Source of the DNA: Palsa-461 sp036844945
GTDB lineage: Bacteria; Actinomycetota; Acidimicrobiia; Acidimicrobiales; RAAP-2
Assembly (NCBI GenBank): GCA_036844945.1
Contig: DAIUEV010000001.1
Span: 105,997 to 169,996 of the forward strand
DNA: 64,000 bases
Direction: 5' to 3'
The notes under the pieces: model-generated
The model's database searches: none
Told to the model about the DNA's origin: nothing
What the model saw: only the letters and a program-made list of their open reading frames with translations
Part shown: in pieces, positions 1-8,658 of the stretch
How positions within the stretch are numbered: the first letter of the stretch is position 1
How the letters are laid out: each line of letters begins with the position of its first letter
Translations under genes and position numbers: made by a program

Positions 1-1145
1 GCGAACCGCTCGATCTGGGCCTCGATGCGCTCGGTCACGTCGATGGTCGACCCCGAGGGCACGTGGCAGTAGCCCCACAGGGTGGACTGCCCGGCCGGCG
101 CGCGGCTCGGGTCGACCACGCCCGCCTGGGCGACGAGGACGAACGGCCGGTCGGCGTGGCGGCCCGCGTTCACGGCCGCTTCGCTCTCGGCGACCTCCTC
201 GAAGGGCCCGCAGACGTGCACGGTCCCTGCCTCCCGGCACACCTCGGCCGCCCAGGGGACCGGCCCCGACAGCGCCCAGTCGACCTTGCAGACCCCCGGT
301 CCATAGTGGAACCGCTCGAGCGGCCGCCGCTGGGCCGGCTCGAGCCGGTCGCCGGCGAGCGCCAGGAACTGGCGGGGCGTGATGTCGAGCAGGACCGCCT
401 TGGACTCCGGCAGGTCGCCAAGGTCCCGTACCCAGGTCCCGGTGTGGATCCGGGCGCCCAGCGACTCGAGCTCGGCGCAGAGCGCCCTGACGATGTGCTG
501 GCTCCCGCCGGCGACGACCGGCCATCCCAGTGCGTGGGCGACCGCGACGAAGAGGAGTCCGAAGGCACTGGAGAGTGGTGAGGACAAGGACAGCATCGAG
601 TGCGCCGAGGCGCCGGCCACGATCCCGCGCGCCTCTTCGGTCTTGAAACGCGCCGCGATCCGGGTCGCCGGGAGGAGGCCGGTCAGCCCGAACCGGGCCA
701 TGGCGAGCGGGTGGGTGGGCACGGAGCGGAGGGGGACGAGGACGCTCGGGAGGATCTTGTCGAGGTTGCGGACGAGGGGCTGGAACAGCCGGCGGTAGGT
801 GCGGGCGTCGCGGCCGAGGGTCTGCGCGGTCGCCTCGACCGAGGAGCGCACCGCCCCGGCCCGCCCCCCGTCGAGCGGGTGGGCGAAGGCCACCTTCGGC
901 ATGCAGAGCCGCACGTGGCGCGCGTCGAGGTCGATGTCCCGGAAGAACGGGGACGCGATCAGGAGGGGGTGGACCGCCGAGCAGACATCGTGGTGGAACC
1001 CGGGCAGCGTCAGCTCGGCCGTCCGCGAGCCGCCGCCGGGGGTCTCGGCGCCCTCGAAGACCTCCACCGACAGGCCGGCGCGGGCGAGGACGACGGCAGC
1101 GGCCAGGCCGTTCGGGCCGGAACCGACGATGGTGGCGTCGGGCAC
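1..1145 (-). CDS. FAD-dependent oxidoreductase, phytoene-desaturase-like (C-terminus beyond window)
   Basis: Reading the minus strand from a GTG at 1145 gives an open frame of about 381 codons that runs off the left edge, so the C-terminus is missing. The N-terminus carries the dinucleotide-binding motif VGSGPNGLAAAV followed by VEVFEGAETPGGGSRT, the arrangement of the FAD-binding amine-oxidase/phytoene-dehydrogenase family (GxGxxG, then an acidic residue ending strand 2, then the GG doublet). LPGFHHDVCSAVHPL downstream also fits this family's NAD(P)/FAD-dependent members. The likely role is oxidation or desaturation of a lipid or isoprenoid, but the substrate cannot be read from sequence. 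No carotenoid biosynthesis genes are visible nearby. It is divergent from the phosphatase gene at 1269 with about 120 bases between. Confidence 0.82.
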   Translation of the reverse strand, partial: MPDATIVGSGPNGLAAAVVLARAGLSVEVFEGAETPGGGSRTAELTLPGFHHDVCSAVHPLLIASPFFRDIDLDARHVRLCMPKVAFAHPLDGGRAGAVRSSVEATAQTLGRDARTYRRLFQPLVRNLDKILPSVLVPLRSVPTHPLAMARFGLTGLLPATRIAARFKTEEARGIVAGASAHSMLSLSSPLSSAFGLLFVAVAHALGWPVVAGGSQHIVRALCAELESLGARIHTGTWVRDLGDLPESKAVLLDITPRQFLALAGDRLEPAQRRPLERFHYGPGVCKVDWALSGPVPWAAEVCREAGTVHVCGPFEEVAESEAAVNAGRHADRPFVLVAQAGVVDPSRAPAGQSTLWGYCHVPSGSTIDVTERIEAQIERF

Positions 1146-1256
1146 GGGCGAGGATCGTAGTGGGGTGCCGGAGGGTCACCGGCGAGCCTCACGCGACAAG
1201 AGGGTGACGAGGAGCGCACAAGCGGCCGGCGCGCGAACGCAGCGGCGCGATGTGCC

Positions 1257-1262
1257 TACGCT
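1257..1262 (+). promoter_or_regulatory. Putative -10 element (TACGCT) of the phosphatase gene
   Basis: TACGCT fits the actinobacterial TANNNT -10 pattern and ends six bases before the GTG at 1269, which would put the transcript start on the start codon. No clear -35 is seen. It is supported mainly because the same geometry recurs elsewhere in the window. Confidence 0.33.
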
Positions 1263-1268
1263 CCCGAG

Positions 1269-2750
1269 GTGACCACGCTCGCTCCCGCGTCCCCGGCTCA
1301 GCGCGAGCGCGCGCTGGCAATCCTGCTCGGTGACGAGCTCGAACCCATCGTGGACATGGTGGGATGGTCGCCGGCGAAGGACGTATACGAGGTGGCATCC
1401 GCCGAAGGCTCGGTCCGCTTCTCGCGCGACGCCGCGTCGGAAGGAGGGTTCTGCGTCGAGGGAGTCTCGGGCCACAACCCGCTCGCCGTGCAGGACCCGA
1501 CGCGTTTCGTCGGGCTCGCCTCGGAGCGGGCGACTCCCCACCCACACCGTCGCGACAACAGCTACCCGCACGGCTACGCGCAGTTCGCCCAGCTCTTCGA
1601 CCACCCCTCGGCCCCGGATCTCTGCGTCATCCACTCCGCCTCCCACAACTGGGCGGACCACGGTGGGCACCTCGGCGAGCACGGGTCGCTGGACGTGATC
1701 CAGGCCCGCGCGCCGTTCGTGATCGCGGGCGCCGGAGTGAACCGGCTCGGACTGGCCGACCTCGGCTGCCGCCTGGTCGACGTGGCCCCCACCGTGCTGG
1801 CGCTACTCGGTGCGCCCGCCTCCGACCGGCTGTCACACCAGGACGGCGAGGTCTTCGCCCCGGTGGTGGCTGAGCCCGGCGCGGCGCGGCACGTCATCGG
1901 GTTCCTGTGGGACGGCACGAACCCCAACGTCCTCCACGACCTGGTGGCCCGCGGGGTGGCGCCCAACGTGGCCCGCCTCCTCGAGTCGGGGACCGCGTGC
2001 CGCTACGGCGCGCTGGCCTCGCTGCCGACGGTGACGCTCGCCAACCACACCTCGATCCTCACCGGAAGTCACCCCGGGCATCACGGGATCCTGCACAACG
2101 CCTGGGTCGACCGGGACACCGGCGCGCAGGTGATCACCAACTCGCCGGCGACGTGGGCGACCTCGATGCAGTGGCTCCACCCTGGGGTGGAGACGCTCCA
2201 TCACGCGCTGAAGCGGTCGTTCCCGGGCTCGTTCACCGCGTCGATCAACGAGCCGTGCGACGCCGGGGCGGACTACTCGACGTTCGACCTCGTGCGCAAC
2301 GGTCGGCGCCCGGCGCCGCCGCCGGGCCCGGACGACCTGCCGGACGCGACGCACCGGTTCGTCCGGCCGAGCAAGGACTACCGGTGGGCGTCGCGCTCGG
2401 ACCACACCGCCGTCGATCAGTTCCGCACGGTCTGGCGCGACCCCGACGGGCACCCGCCCGCCTTCACCTGGGTCAACTTCACCCTGACCGACTCGGCATT
2501 CCACGAGGGCGGCCCGTACTCGGAGATGGCGGAGTCGGCGGTGGCCGACAGCGACGCCCGACTCGGCCGCATGCTCGACGAGGTGGAGCGGGCGGGGGTG
2601 TGGGACGACTGCGCCTTCTTCCTCGTCGCCGACCACGGCATGGAGGAGACCGACCCGGGGGTGCGAGGCGACTGGGACGAGGCGCTGGCCGAGGCGGGGG
2701 TCGCCGCGCACGACGAGGGCTACGGCTTCTTGTACCTGACCGGGCCCTGA
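1269..2750 (+). CDS. Alkaline-phosphatase-superfamily protein (type I phosphodiesterase/pyrophosphatase-like)
   Basis: A 493-residue protein starting at GTG. The C-terminal two-thirds looks like a type I phosphodiesterase/nucleotide pyrophosphatase: FLWDGTNPN (first metal Asp), LPTVTLANHTSIL with the expected Thr nucleophile, GSHPGHHGILHN, and FFLVADHGMEE near the end. The N-terminal third holds motifs that in sulfatases and phosphatases normally lie at the C-terminus: DHGGHLGEHGSLD, RAPFVIAGAGV and DVAPTVLALLG. The protein therefore appears circularly permuted or partly duplicated. No signal peptide is evident, so a cytoplasmic enzyme is likely; the substrate is unknown. It is followed by a strong hairpin and then the permease gene. 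Confidence 0.8.
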   Translation: MTTLAPASPAQRERALAILLGDELEPIVDMVGWSPAKDVYEVASAEGSVRFSRDAASEGGFCVEGVSGHNPLAVQDPTRFVGLASERATPHPHRRDNSYPHGYAQFAQLFDHPSAPDLCVIHSASHNWADHGGHLGEHGSLDVIQARAPFVIAGAGVNRLGLADLGCRLVDVAPTVLALLGAPASDRLSHQDGEVFAPVVAEPGAARHVIGFLWDGTNPNVLHDLVARGVAPNVARLLESGTACRYGALASLPTVTLANHTSILTGSHPGHHGILHNAWVDRDTGAQVITNSPATWATSMQWLHPGVETLHHALKRSFPGSFTASINEPCDAGADYSTFDLVRNGRRPAPPPGPDDLPDATHRFVRPSKDYRWASRSDHTAVDQFRTVWRDPDGHPPAFTWVNFTLTDSAFHEGGPYSEMAESAVADSDARLGRMLDEVERAGVWDDCAFFLVADHGMEETDPGVRGDWDEALAEAGVAAHDEGYGFLYLTGP

Positions 2751-2770
2751 CCGGCGGGGTGTCCTACCAC

Positions 2771-2795
2771 CCCTGCGGGTGAGGTGCCCGCAGGG
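2771..2795 (+). terminator. Hairpin after the phosphatase gene
   Basis: A perfect nine-base-pair inverted repeat, CCCTGCGGG / CCCGCAGGG, has a seven-base loop and lies 21 bases after the phosphatase stop. There is no T-run, as is common for GC-rich actinobacterial terminators. It overlaps the longest possible frame of the next gene, which argues that the permease starts downstream at about 2826. Confidence 0.5.
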
Positions 2796-2825
2796 TGGAA
2801 GGCGCGCCGGCCGAGCGCGAAAACG

Positions 2826-5369
2826 GTGGAGGTGAGCTCCTCGCGTCGCGCCCAGGCGACCGCCGCGATCGCCGGGTATCGGTTCCGGGCGACCTTCGGG
2901 GCCCGGCTCGGTGGCTACCTGGCGGTGGTCGCGCTGCTCGGACTCCTGGGTGGGGTGGCACTGGCGGCGCTCGCCTCGGCGAGGCGAACCGACTCCTCCT
3001 ACCCGCGGTTCCTCGCGACCACCAACCCGTCGGACTTCTTCGTCCAGCCGACGACCCAGGGGCGGGCGAACTGCGGGACGGTGTTCTTTCGCGATCTCGA
3101 GCGGCTTCCGCACGTGCGCAAGGTCGAGTGCGCGACGGCGCTTCAGGCCGAGACGCTTCGCGCCAACGACACCGTCGGGACCGTGCTTCTCACCAAGATC
3201 GAGCTGATCGCGAGCAACGACGGCATGTTCGGCGACATCGACCGCGCCACCCTCACCGGGGGCAGACTCCCGGAGCCGACGAGCCTCGACCAAGTCGTGG
3301 CCTCGCCCGAGGCGGCATCGCTCTTGCACCTTCGGCTCGGGTCGACGGTCCGGGTCGGCATCGACCTCGCCAACCAGAGCTCGGTGCTCCCGCCCTATCG
3401 GACGGTCGAGCTGCGCGTGGTCGGTCTGGCGGTCTTCAACCACCAGGTGGTGCAGGACGACATCGACAAGGACCACACCGGCATCCTCCTCGGGTCGCCC
3501 GCGCTCGCCCGTGCCTTCGCGGGCTGCTGCTCGGGCGTCCCCTACGACGGGATCCAGGTGGCCGGAGGAACCCGCGACGTGGCACTCGTCGACCGCGAGT
3601 ACGGAGCGCTCGTCCGGAGGGTCAATCCGGCCAACCCGCAGCTGCTCGTCTACGAGTCCTCGGTCAACGAGGCCGCGACCCAGCGGGCCATCCGACCCCA
3701 GGCGATCGCCCTCGCCGTCTTCGGGGGCATCGCCGCCCTCGCCGCACTGGTGATCGCCGGCATGGCGGTCGCCAGAGAGCTCCGGGCCCGTCGGGACGAG
3801 GCAGAGGTGCTCCGGGCGCTCGGAGCCAGCCCGGGCGCGGTGCTGGCCGACGGCCTCCTCGGATCGGCCATCGCCGTGGTGCTCGGGGCCGCGACGGCCG
3901 CGCTCGTCGCCTTCCTCCTCTCGCCGATCACAGACTTCGGCCCGGTCGGCGCGGTGGACCCGGCGCGCGGCTGGAACGCCGACTGGACCGTCCTTGGTTT
4001 CGGTGTCCTCGGGCTGGCCGCCGTCGTCGGTGCCGTCGGGCTCGTCACCGCTCTGCGCCACGCGCCCGGGCGCGACCGCGCCGGGCATGAAGAGCGCGGG
4101 TCGGCGTTCGTCTCCTGGGCGGCCCGTCTCGGGTTCCCGCCGACCGGGGTGGCCGGCCTCCGGTTCGCGGTCGAGCCGGGTCGGGGGCGGACGGCGGTGC
4201 CGGTTCGCTCGACGATGGTCGGAGCGGTCCTGGCGGTGGTCGTGCTGGTGGCGACGCTCACCTTCGGCGCCAGCCTGAGCAACCTGATCTCTCACCCCGC
4301 CCTCTATGGGTGGAACTTCGACGAAGCGCTGTTCTCGACCGACGGGTTTGGGCCGCTCCCAACGGCCGCCTTCACCCCGATCCTCCATCGCGACCCCGAC
4401 ATCGCCGCGACCACGCCGGTGTGGTTCTCGAACCTGCAGATCGACGGCGCGACGGTGCCGGCTCTCGCCGAGCCACTGCACGCGGCCGTGCAGCCCGTTG
4501 CCCTCATGGGCACGCCTCTGGAGTCGAGCCGCGATCTCGTTCTCGGCACCTCGACGCTGCAGCGACTCGGGCTCGCGATCGGCGACACCGTCGTCGTCTC
4601 GGGGAACGGGCTCCCTTCGGAACGGCTCACGATCGTCGGGACCGCCGGGTTCCCCGCGATCGGGCCGACCTTCACCACGCATGCCTCCATGTCGACCGGA
4701 GCGCTGCTTCCGACCGAGGCCATCCCGACGCCCGCGCTCGACGAAGGGATCCCGCCGGCGTTTGCCGGGCCCAACGCCCTCTTCGTCCGGAACAAGCCCG
4801 GTGTGAGCGCGCCGGCCGGCCATCGGGCGCTCCAGCGCGTCGTGGACGCGTTCCTCCGCCTGTCGCGCTCGCCTCGGATTGTTGCCCTCACCGGCGGCCT
4901 GTCCTCGCTCCTCACCATCGACAACCTGGCCGTGCAACGGCCGGCCGAGATCGTCAACTACAAGTCGATGGGCGCGACACCCGGGGTGCTCGCCGGTGCG
5001 CTGGCCCTCGGCACGGAGGTCGCCCTGGCCCTTACGCTCGTCGCGTCGGCGCGCCGACGTCGTCGCGACTTCGCGGTGCTAAAGACGCTCGGGTTCACGG
5101 GGCGGCAGCTGTCGGGCACGGTCGCGTGGCAGGCGACCACGGTGGTCGTGGTCGGCCTGGTGGCCGGCATTCCGCTCGGCATCGTCGCCGGGCGCTGGTT
5201 GTGGGAGCTGTTCGCGCGCGAGATCGCCGTGGTGGTCGCGCCGGCAGTCCCGGCCCTCCTCGTCACGGTGGTCGCGCTGGCGGCGCTGGTGCTCGGCAAC
5301 CTGGTCGCGGCGCTCCCCGGGCGGATGGCGGCGCGCACCTCGCCCGCGTTCGTGCTCCGGTCCGAGTAG
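2826..5369 (+). CDS. FtsX/MacB-type ABC transporter permease (copy 1)
   Basis: A large permease of about 847 residues. One membrane helix lies near the N-terminus (LAVVALLGLLGGVALAAL) and is followed by a long extracytoplasmic region. A three-helix FtsX-type block follows around residues 285-400, then another helix beginning a second extracytoplasmic region (MVGAVLAVVVLVATL) and a C-terminal three-helix block ending in PGRMAARTSPAFVLRSE. This doubled architecture is typical of actinobacterial FtsX-like permeases that move lipids or lipoproteins or act as mechanotransmitters with a separate ATPase. No ATPase gene adjoins it. The frame is open from 2784, but that start lies inside the upstream hairpin, so GTG 2826 or 2832 is preferred. 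A GTG at 2826 also makes the length match copy 2 downstream. Confidence 0.85.
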   Translation: MEVSSSRRAQATAAIAGYRFRATFGARLGGYLAVVALLGLLGGVALAALASARRTDSSYPRFLATTNPSDFFVQPTTQGRANCGTVFFRDLERLPHVRKVECATALQAETLRANDTVGTVLLTKIELIASNDGMFGDIDRATLTGGRLPEPTSLDQVVASPEAASLLHLRLGSTVRVGIDLANQSSVLPPYRTVELRVVGLAVFNHQVVQDDIDKDHTGILLGSPALARAFAGCCSGVPYDGIQVAGGTRDVALVDREYGALVRRVNPANPQLLVYESSVNEAATQRAIRPQAIALAVFGGIAALAALVIAGMAVARELRARRDEAEVLRALGASPGAVLADGLLGSAIAVVLGAATAALVAFLLSPITDFGPVGAVDPARGWNADWTVLGFGVLGLAAVVGAVGLVTALRHAPGRDRAGHEERGSAFVSWAARLGFPPTGVAGLRFAVEPGRGRTAVPVRSTMVGAVLAVVVLVATLTFGASLSNLISHPALYGWNFDEALFSTDGFGPLPTAAFTPILHRDPDIAATTPVWFSNLQIDGATVPALAEPLHAAVQPVALMGTPLESSRDLVLGTSTLQRLGLAIGDTVVVSGNGLPSERLTIVGTAGFPAIGPTFTTHASMSTGALLPTEAIPTPALDEGIPPAFAGPNALFVRNKPGVSAPAGHRALQRVVDAFLRLSRSPRIVALTGGLSSLLTIDNLAVQRPAEIVNYKSMGATPGVLAGALALGTEVALALTLVASARRRRRDFAVLKTLGFTGRQLSGTVAWQATTVVVVGLVAGIPLGIVAGRWLWELFAREIAVVVAPAVPALLVTVVALAALVLGNLVAALPGRMAARTSPAFVLRSE

Positions 5370-5385
5370 CCCGAGTCGCCGAGGC

Positions 5386-5828
5386 TCAGACCCGGGCGGC
5401 CAGGGAACCGACGAGGAGGTCACACAGCTCGGCGGTGTCCGGCCCCGCCCCGTGAAGGAAGCTCGAGCGCCGCCGGCGCAGGAACGAGACGCCAATGACG
5501 TCGAGCCGGGGGCCGACCGGTCACCACGCCGGCCCTCGTGGCCGGGCCCTCGGCCCACCTGGCCGGACAGGATTGGCGGAGCCACCGAAGCGTTCGGGGT
5601 CCCCGCGAGACCGACTCGATCTGCCCGTCGGTCTGCAGCTCCCCGAAGTAGACCCCTGCCCACCTGGTCACCGACTGATCTCCGTACACCGGGAAACGAA
5701 CGCCTCGTCGAACCGCCTGATCTGGGCGCGGATGAGCCTTGGAGCCGGTGCTCCGCAGAACGACCTAGTGCTGGCACGCCCCGACGCCACAGGGTGACCA
5801 CCTCGATCACTCGCTCGGGGTCAGCCAC
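5386..5828 (-). pseudogene. Probable decayed gene between the two permeases
   Basis: This 465-base gap (5370-5834 overall) has no intact gene, but the minus strand shows protein-like pieces in different frames. From GTG 5828 it reads VADPERVIEVVTLWRRGVPA, then in another frame LIRAQIRRFDEAFVSRCTEI and stop. Next comes VYFGELQTDGQIESVSRG in a third frame, and finally LDVIGVSFLRRRRSSFLHG and AELCDLLVGSLAARV ending in TGA at 5386-5388. The pieces are in the order expected of one protein of roughly 145 residues broken by indels. The family cannot be named; a small helical regulator is only a guess. The plus-strand frames across this stretch look like shadows. Confidence 0.4.
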
Positions 5829-5906
5829 GCTGTCGTGGGGACGAGGAGACGAGTGGGTCGTCAGGGCGTCGGTGACGAGGCATTGAGTGCTCCGCGGCGG
5901 AGCAAC

Positions 5907-8450
5907 GTGAACCGACGCGTCCCCGGGGTCGCCTGGTACCGCTTCCGGGTGACCTTCAGTCGCCGCCTGCGTGGCTATCTGAGCGTGGTGGTGTTGATCG
6001 GGTTAATCGGTGGGATCGCGATGGCCTCGATCAGCGCCGGCCGGCGCACCCAATCGTCCTATCCGACCTTCTTGGCCAGCACCAACCCATCGGACATGAC
6101 GGTCTCGGTCTACATCCCGAGTGGCGGCGGTGCGGCGACCCCACTAGCGGCCAGACTCGCCCACCTACCCGACGTAAAGCGGGTCACGGACCTTGTCGGG
6201 CCGAACTTCATACCGCTCGCCAAGAACGGCGCACCCAGACTGAACACGTCGAATGACGTGTCGATCAGCGGCAGCGTCGACGGCATGCTCCTCCGTCAGG
6301 ACCGTCTGACGGCCATTGAGGGCCAGTTGGCCGATCCGAACCGGGCTGACGAAATGGTCATGACCGCACCAGCGGCCCGCATCCTCGACGTACACGTCGG
6401 CCAGGTCGTGCCGCTCGGTTTCTACACCAACGCGCAGATCAACTTGGCGGGATTTGGCACTCCGAGCGTGGCTCCCCGCCTGCGAATTCGGGCCCGGGTT
6501 ACGGGGATCGTGGTCTTCAACAACGGGGTGATCCAAGACGACATCGACAGGGCGTATGGGTTCGTGGTGTTGACCCCGGCACTCATCAAAGAGGCGATCG
6601 CGGTGTCGCCAGGGGCGGCAGCACCGTCGCTCTACGGACTCCAGCTCGATCACGGCGCAAATGACGTCCGAACGGTGGAGCAGGAGATCGTCCACCTGGT
6701 GCCGCCTGGTTCGACCTATCAGTTCCACGTCACCTCGCGTGTCGTGGCCGAGGTGGAGCTCGCCATGAAGCCCGAGTCGGTCGCCCTGGGCGGGTTTGGG
6801 GTGATCGCCGCACTGGTCTGTCTGGTCCTCGGGATTCAGGCCATCTCCCGGCAGCTCCGCTCCGGAGACGAGGACCGCCGGGTGATGCGCAGTCTCGGGG
6901 CCGGTCCTCTTACCACCGCCGGCGACGGGCTCATCGGCCTCGTCGGCGTCGTGTTCCTCGGTTCGCTCGTGGCGGTCGGCGTCGCGGTAGGACTGTCTCC
7001 GCTGTCACCCTTGGGCCCGGTACGTCCCGTCTACCCCAACGGCGGGATCGACTTCGACTGGACGGTGCTGGGTGCAGGACTGGCCGTGCTCGTGATCGTC
7101 CTCGGGGTCGCCGCGGCCGTGTTGTCCTATCGAGGAGCGCCTCATCGGGTGGCGCGGATCGGGCAGACGGGAACCGGCAGTTCGCGTCTCGTCCGCCGGG
7201 TGGAGTCGGCTGGGATGCCGGTGGCCGGAGTGGCGGGAGTGCGTTTCGCGCTCGAACCCGGTCAGGGACGCACCGCGGTCCCGGTGCGTTCGGCAATGCT
7301 CGGCGCAGTCCTCGCCGTCGCCACGGTGGTGGCCACCCTCACCTTTGCAAGCGGCCTGCGAACCCTGGTGGCGAATCCACCGCTCTATGGCTGGAACTGG
7401 AGCTACGCGCTCAACCCGACCAACGACGTCCCGCCCCAGGCCCTGAACCTCCTCGGACACGACCCCGACGTTGCCGCGTGGACGGGGGTCGACTACAACA
7501 ATTTCGGAATCGACGGCCAAGCCGCACCCTTCCTTTTCTCACGCCCGGGTGCCGAGCTTTCTCCGCCGATCCTGTCGGGACACGGCCTTGACGCCAACAA
7601 CCAGATCGTGCTGGGCGCAGCTACGTTGGCCGTGCTGCATAAGCAGATCGGTGAATCGGTGTCTGTCAGCTATGGGATTCCGGCTGACGCCCCCCTCTAC
7701 GTGCCGCCAACCCGCTTGGTGATCGTCGGGACGGCGACGTTTCCCGCGGTGGGCTACACCAGCTTTGTCGCCGACCACACTTCGATGGGTACCGGCGCCC
7801 TCGTCTCGGAAGGGGTCTTGCCCCCGGCTTTCCAACGAGCCATTCAGCGCCCCGACCCGAATCTGAACGGTCCCGAACTGGTCTTCGTGCGGCTACGAAG
7901 CGGGGTCAGCCCGGCTACTGGCCGGGCGAACCTGCAACGCATCGCCAATATTGCGACAAAAGTCTTCGCCTCTGACCCCAACGCGGTCGGCGATAGCGTC
8001 ACCGTGCTCGGTGTGCAACGTCCCGCCCAGATCGTGAACTACCGCAGCATCGGTTCCACACCAGTGAACCTCGCGGTCGGCCTTGCCGCTGGGGCGATTG
8101 TCGCCCTCGGCCTCACCCTTGCAGCATCGGTACGCCGGCGCCGACGGGACCTGGCGCTGCTGAAGGCGCTCGGTTTTACCCCGCGGCAACTGAGAGCCAC
8201 GGTGGCTTGGCAAGCGACGGTGGCCGCAGTGATCGGCGTCATCGTGGGGCTGCCCGTCGGCATCGTTGCAGGCCGAGTGCTGTGGACACAGTTTGCTCGG
8301 AACCTCAATGCAGTACCCGACCCCACCGTTCCCGTCTTGTCGATGATCCTGGTCGCGCTCGGCGCGCTCGTTTTCGCCAACCTGGTCGCGGCGTTCCCTG
8401 GACGCGATGCGGCACGCACGTCGACGACGCTGCTCCTGCGGACGGAGTGA
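5907..8450 (+). CDS. FtsX/MacB-type ABC transporter permease (copy 2, paralogue)
   Basis: About 847 residues from GTG 5907, which has GGAG five bases upstream; the frame is open from 5835. It matches copy 1 along its whole length. Shared landmarks are YRFR-TFs-RLrGYLsVV, SSYPtFLAsTNPSD, iQDDIDra, the block GRTAVPVRSaMlGAVLAV, LYGWNw, VQRPAqIVNYrSiGsTP, RRRRDlAlLKaLGFTpRQL and the C-terminal PGRdAARTSttLLLRtE. This marks a tandem duplication followed by strong divergence in the extracytoplasmic domains. Codon third positions are visibly less GC-rich than in copy 1, so separate acquisition of one copy is possible. No ATPase partner adjoins it either. Confidence 0.85.
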   Translation: MNRRVPGVAWYRFRVTFSRRLRGYLSVVVLIGLIGGIAMASISAGRRTQSSYPTFLASTNPSDMTVSVYIPSGGGAATPLAARLAHLPDVKRVTDLVGPNFIPLAKNGAPRLNTSNDVSISGSVDGMLLRQDRLTAIEGQLADPNRADEMVMTAPAARILDVHVGQVVPLGFYTNAQINLAGFGTPSVAPRLRIRARVTGIVVFNNGVIQDDIDRAYGFVVLTPALIKEAIAVSPGAAAPSLYGLQLDHGANDVRTVEQEIVHLVPPGSTYQFHVTSRVVAEVELAMKPESVALGGFGVIAALVCLVLGIQAISRQLRSGDEDRRVMRSLGAGPLTTAGDGLIGLVGVVFLGSLVAVGVAVGLSPLSPLGPVRPVYPNGGIDFDWTVLGAGLAVLVIVLGVAAAVLSYRGAPHRVARIGQTGTGSSRLVRRVESAGMPVAGVAGVRFALEPGQGRTAVPVRSAMLGAVLAVATVVATLTFASGLRTLVANPPLYGWNWSYALNPTNDVPPQALNLLGHDPDVAAWTGVDYNNFGIDGQAAPFLFSRPGAELSPPILSGHGLDANNQIVLGAATLAVLHKQIGESVSVSYGIPADAPLYVPPTRLVIVGTATFPAVGYTSFVADHTSMGTGALVSEGVLPPAFQRAIQRPDPNLNGPELVFVRLRSGVSPATGRANLQRIANIATKVFASDPNAVGDSVTVLGVQRPAQIVNYRSIGSTPVNLAVGLAAGAIVALGLTLAASVRRRRRDLALLKALGFTPRQLRATVAWQATVAAVIGVIVGLPVGIVAGRVLWTQFARNLNAVPDPTVPVLSMILVALGALVFANLVAAFPGRDAARTSTTLLLRTE

Positions 8451-8585
8451 CCAGGCACTCCACACGTCATTCCGACCGCTCCAGCGTCGGGTCATCGCCA
8501 GAGTTCGACGAAGGCGAGAGGGTGGCACCAGCTTGGACAGGCGGACCGGCCGTGAGGCGCCGCCTTCGGGTCTCACTCCTTTATC

Positions 8586-8603
8586 CTCACCCACTCGGGT
8601 GAG
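8586..8603 (+). terminator. Hairpin upstream of the mutasome promoter
   Basis: Perfect seven-base inverted repeat CTCACCC / GGGTGAG with a four-base loop, 135 bases after the permease stop and just ahead of the imuA' promoter. There is no T-run. It could insulate the SOS promoter from permease read-through. The rest of the 8451-8658 gap shows nothing else recognisable. Confidence 0.35.
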
Positions 8604-8623
8604 TTCGGGGTGGTCCGCCCCCT

Positions 8624-8652
8624 TTGGAAAGCGAACATGTGTTCGCTACACT
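8624..8652 (+). promoter_or_regulatory. Promoter of imuA'-imuB-dnaE2
   Basis: TTGGAA at 8624-8629 and TACACT at 8647-8652 are separated by 17 bases. The -10 ends six bases before the GTG start at 8659, so the transcript is predicted to be leaderless. The LexA box fills the whole spacer, so bound repressor would block RNA polymerase. Confidence 0.65.
8630..8647 (+). promoter_or_regulatory. LexA (SOS) box
   Basis: The core CGAAC-ATGT-GTTCG at 8632-8645 is an exact match to the actinobacterial LexA operator CGAAC-N4-GTTCG, and the dyad extends to AGCGAAC / GTTCGCT. It sits between the -35 and -10 of the mutasome promoter. This makes LexA repression with DNA-damage induction very likely. Confidence 0.9.
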
Positions 8653-8658
8653 CCGCCC

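Noticed and set aside
2784..2825. Longest possible start of the first permease
   Set aside because: It falls inside the upstream hairpin and adds residues absent from the paralogue.
1833..4937. 1034-residue minus-strand open frame opposite the phosphatase and first permease
   Set aside because: Its translation is low-complexity Arg/Gly/Pro-rich and it spans two clear plus-strand genes. It is a GC-rich antisense shadow.
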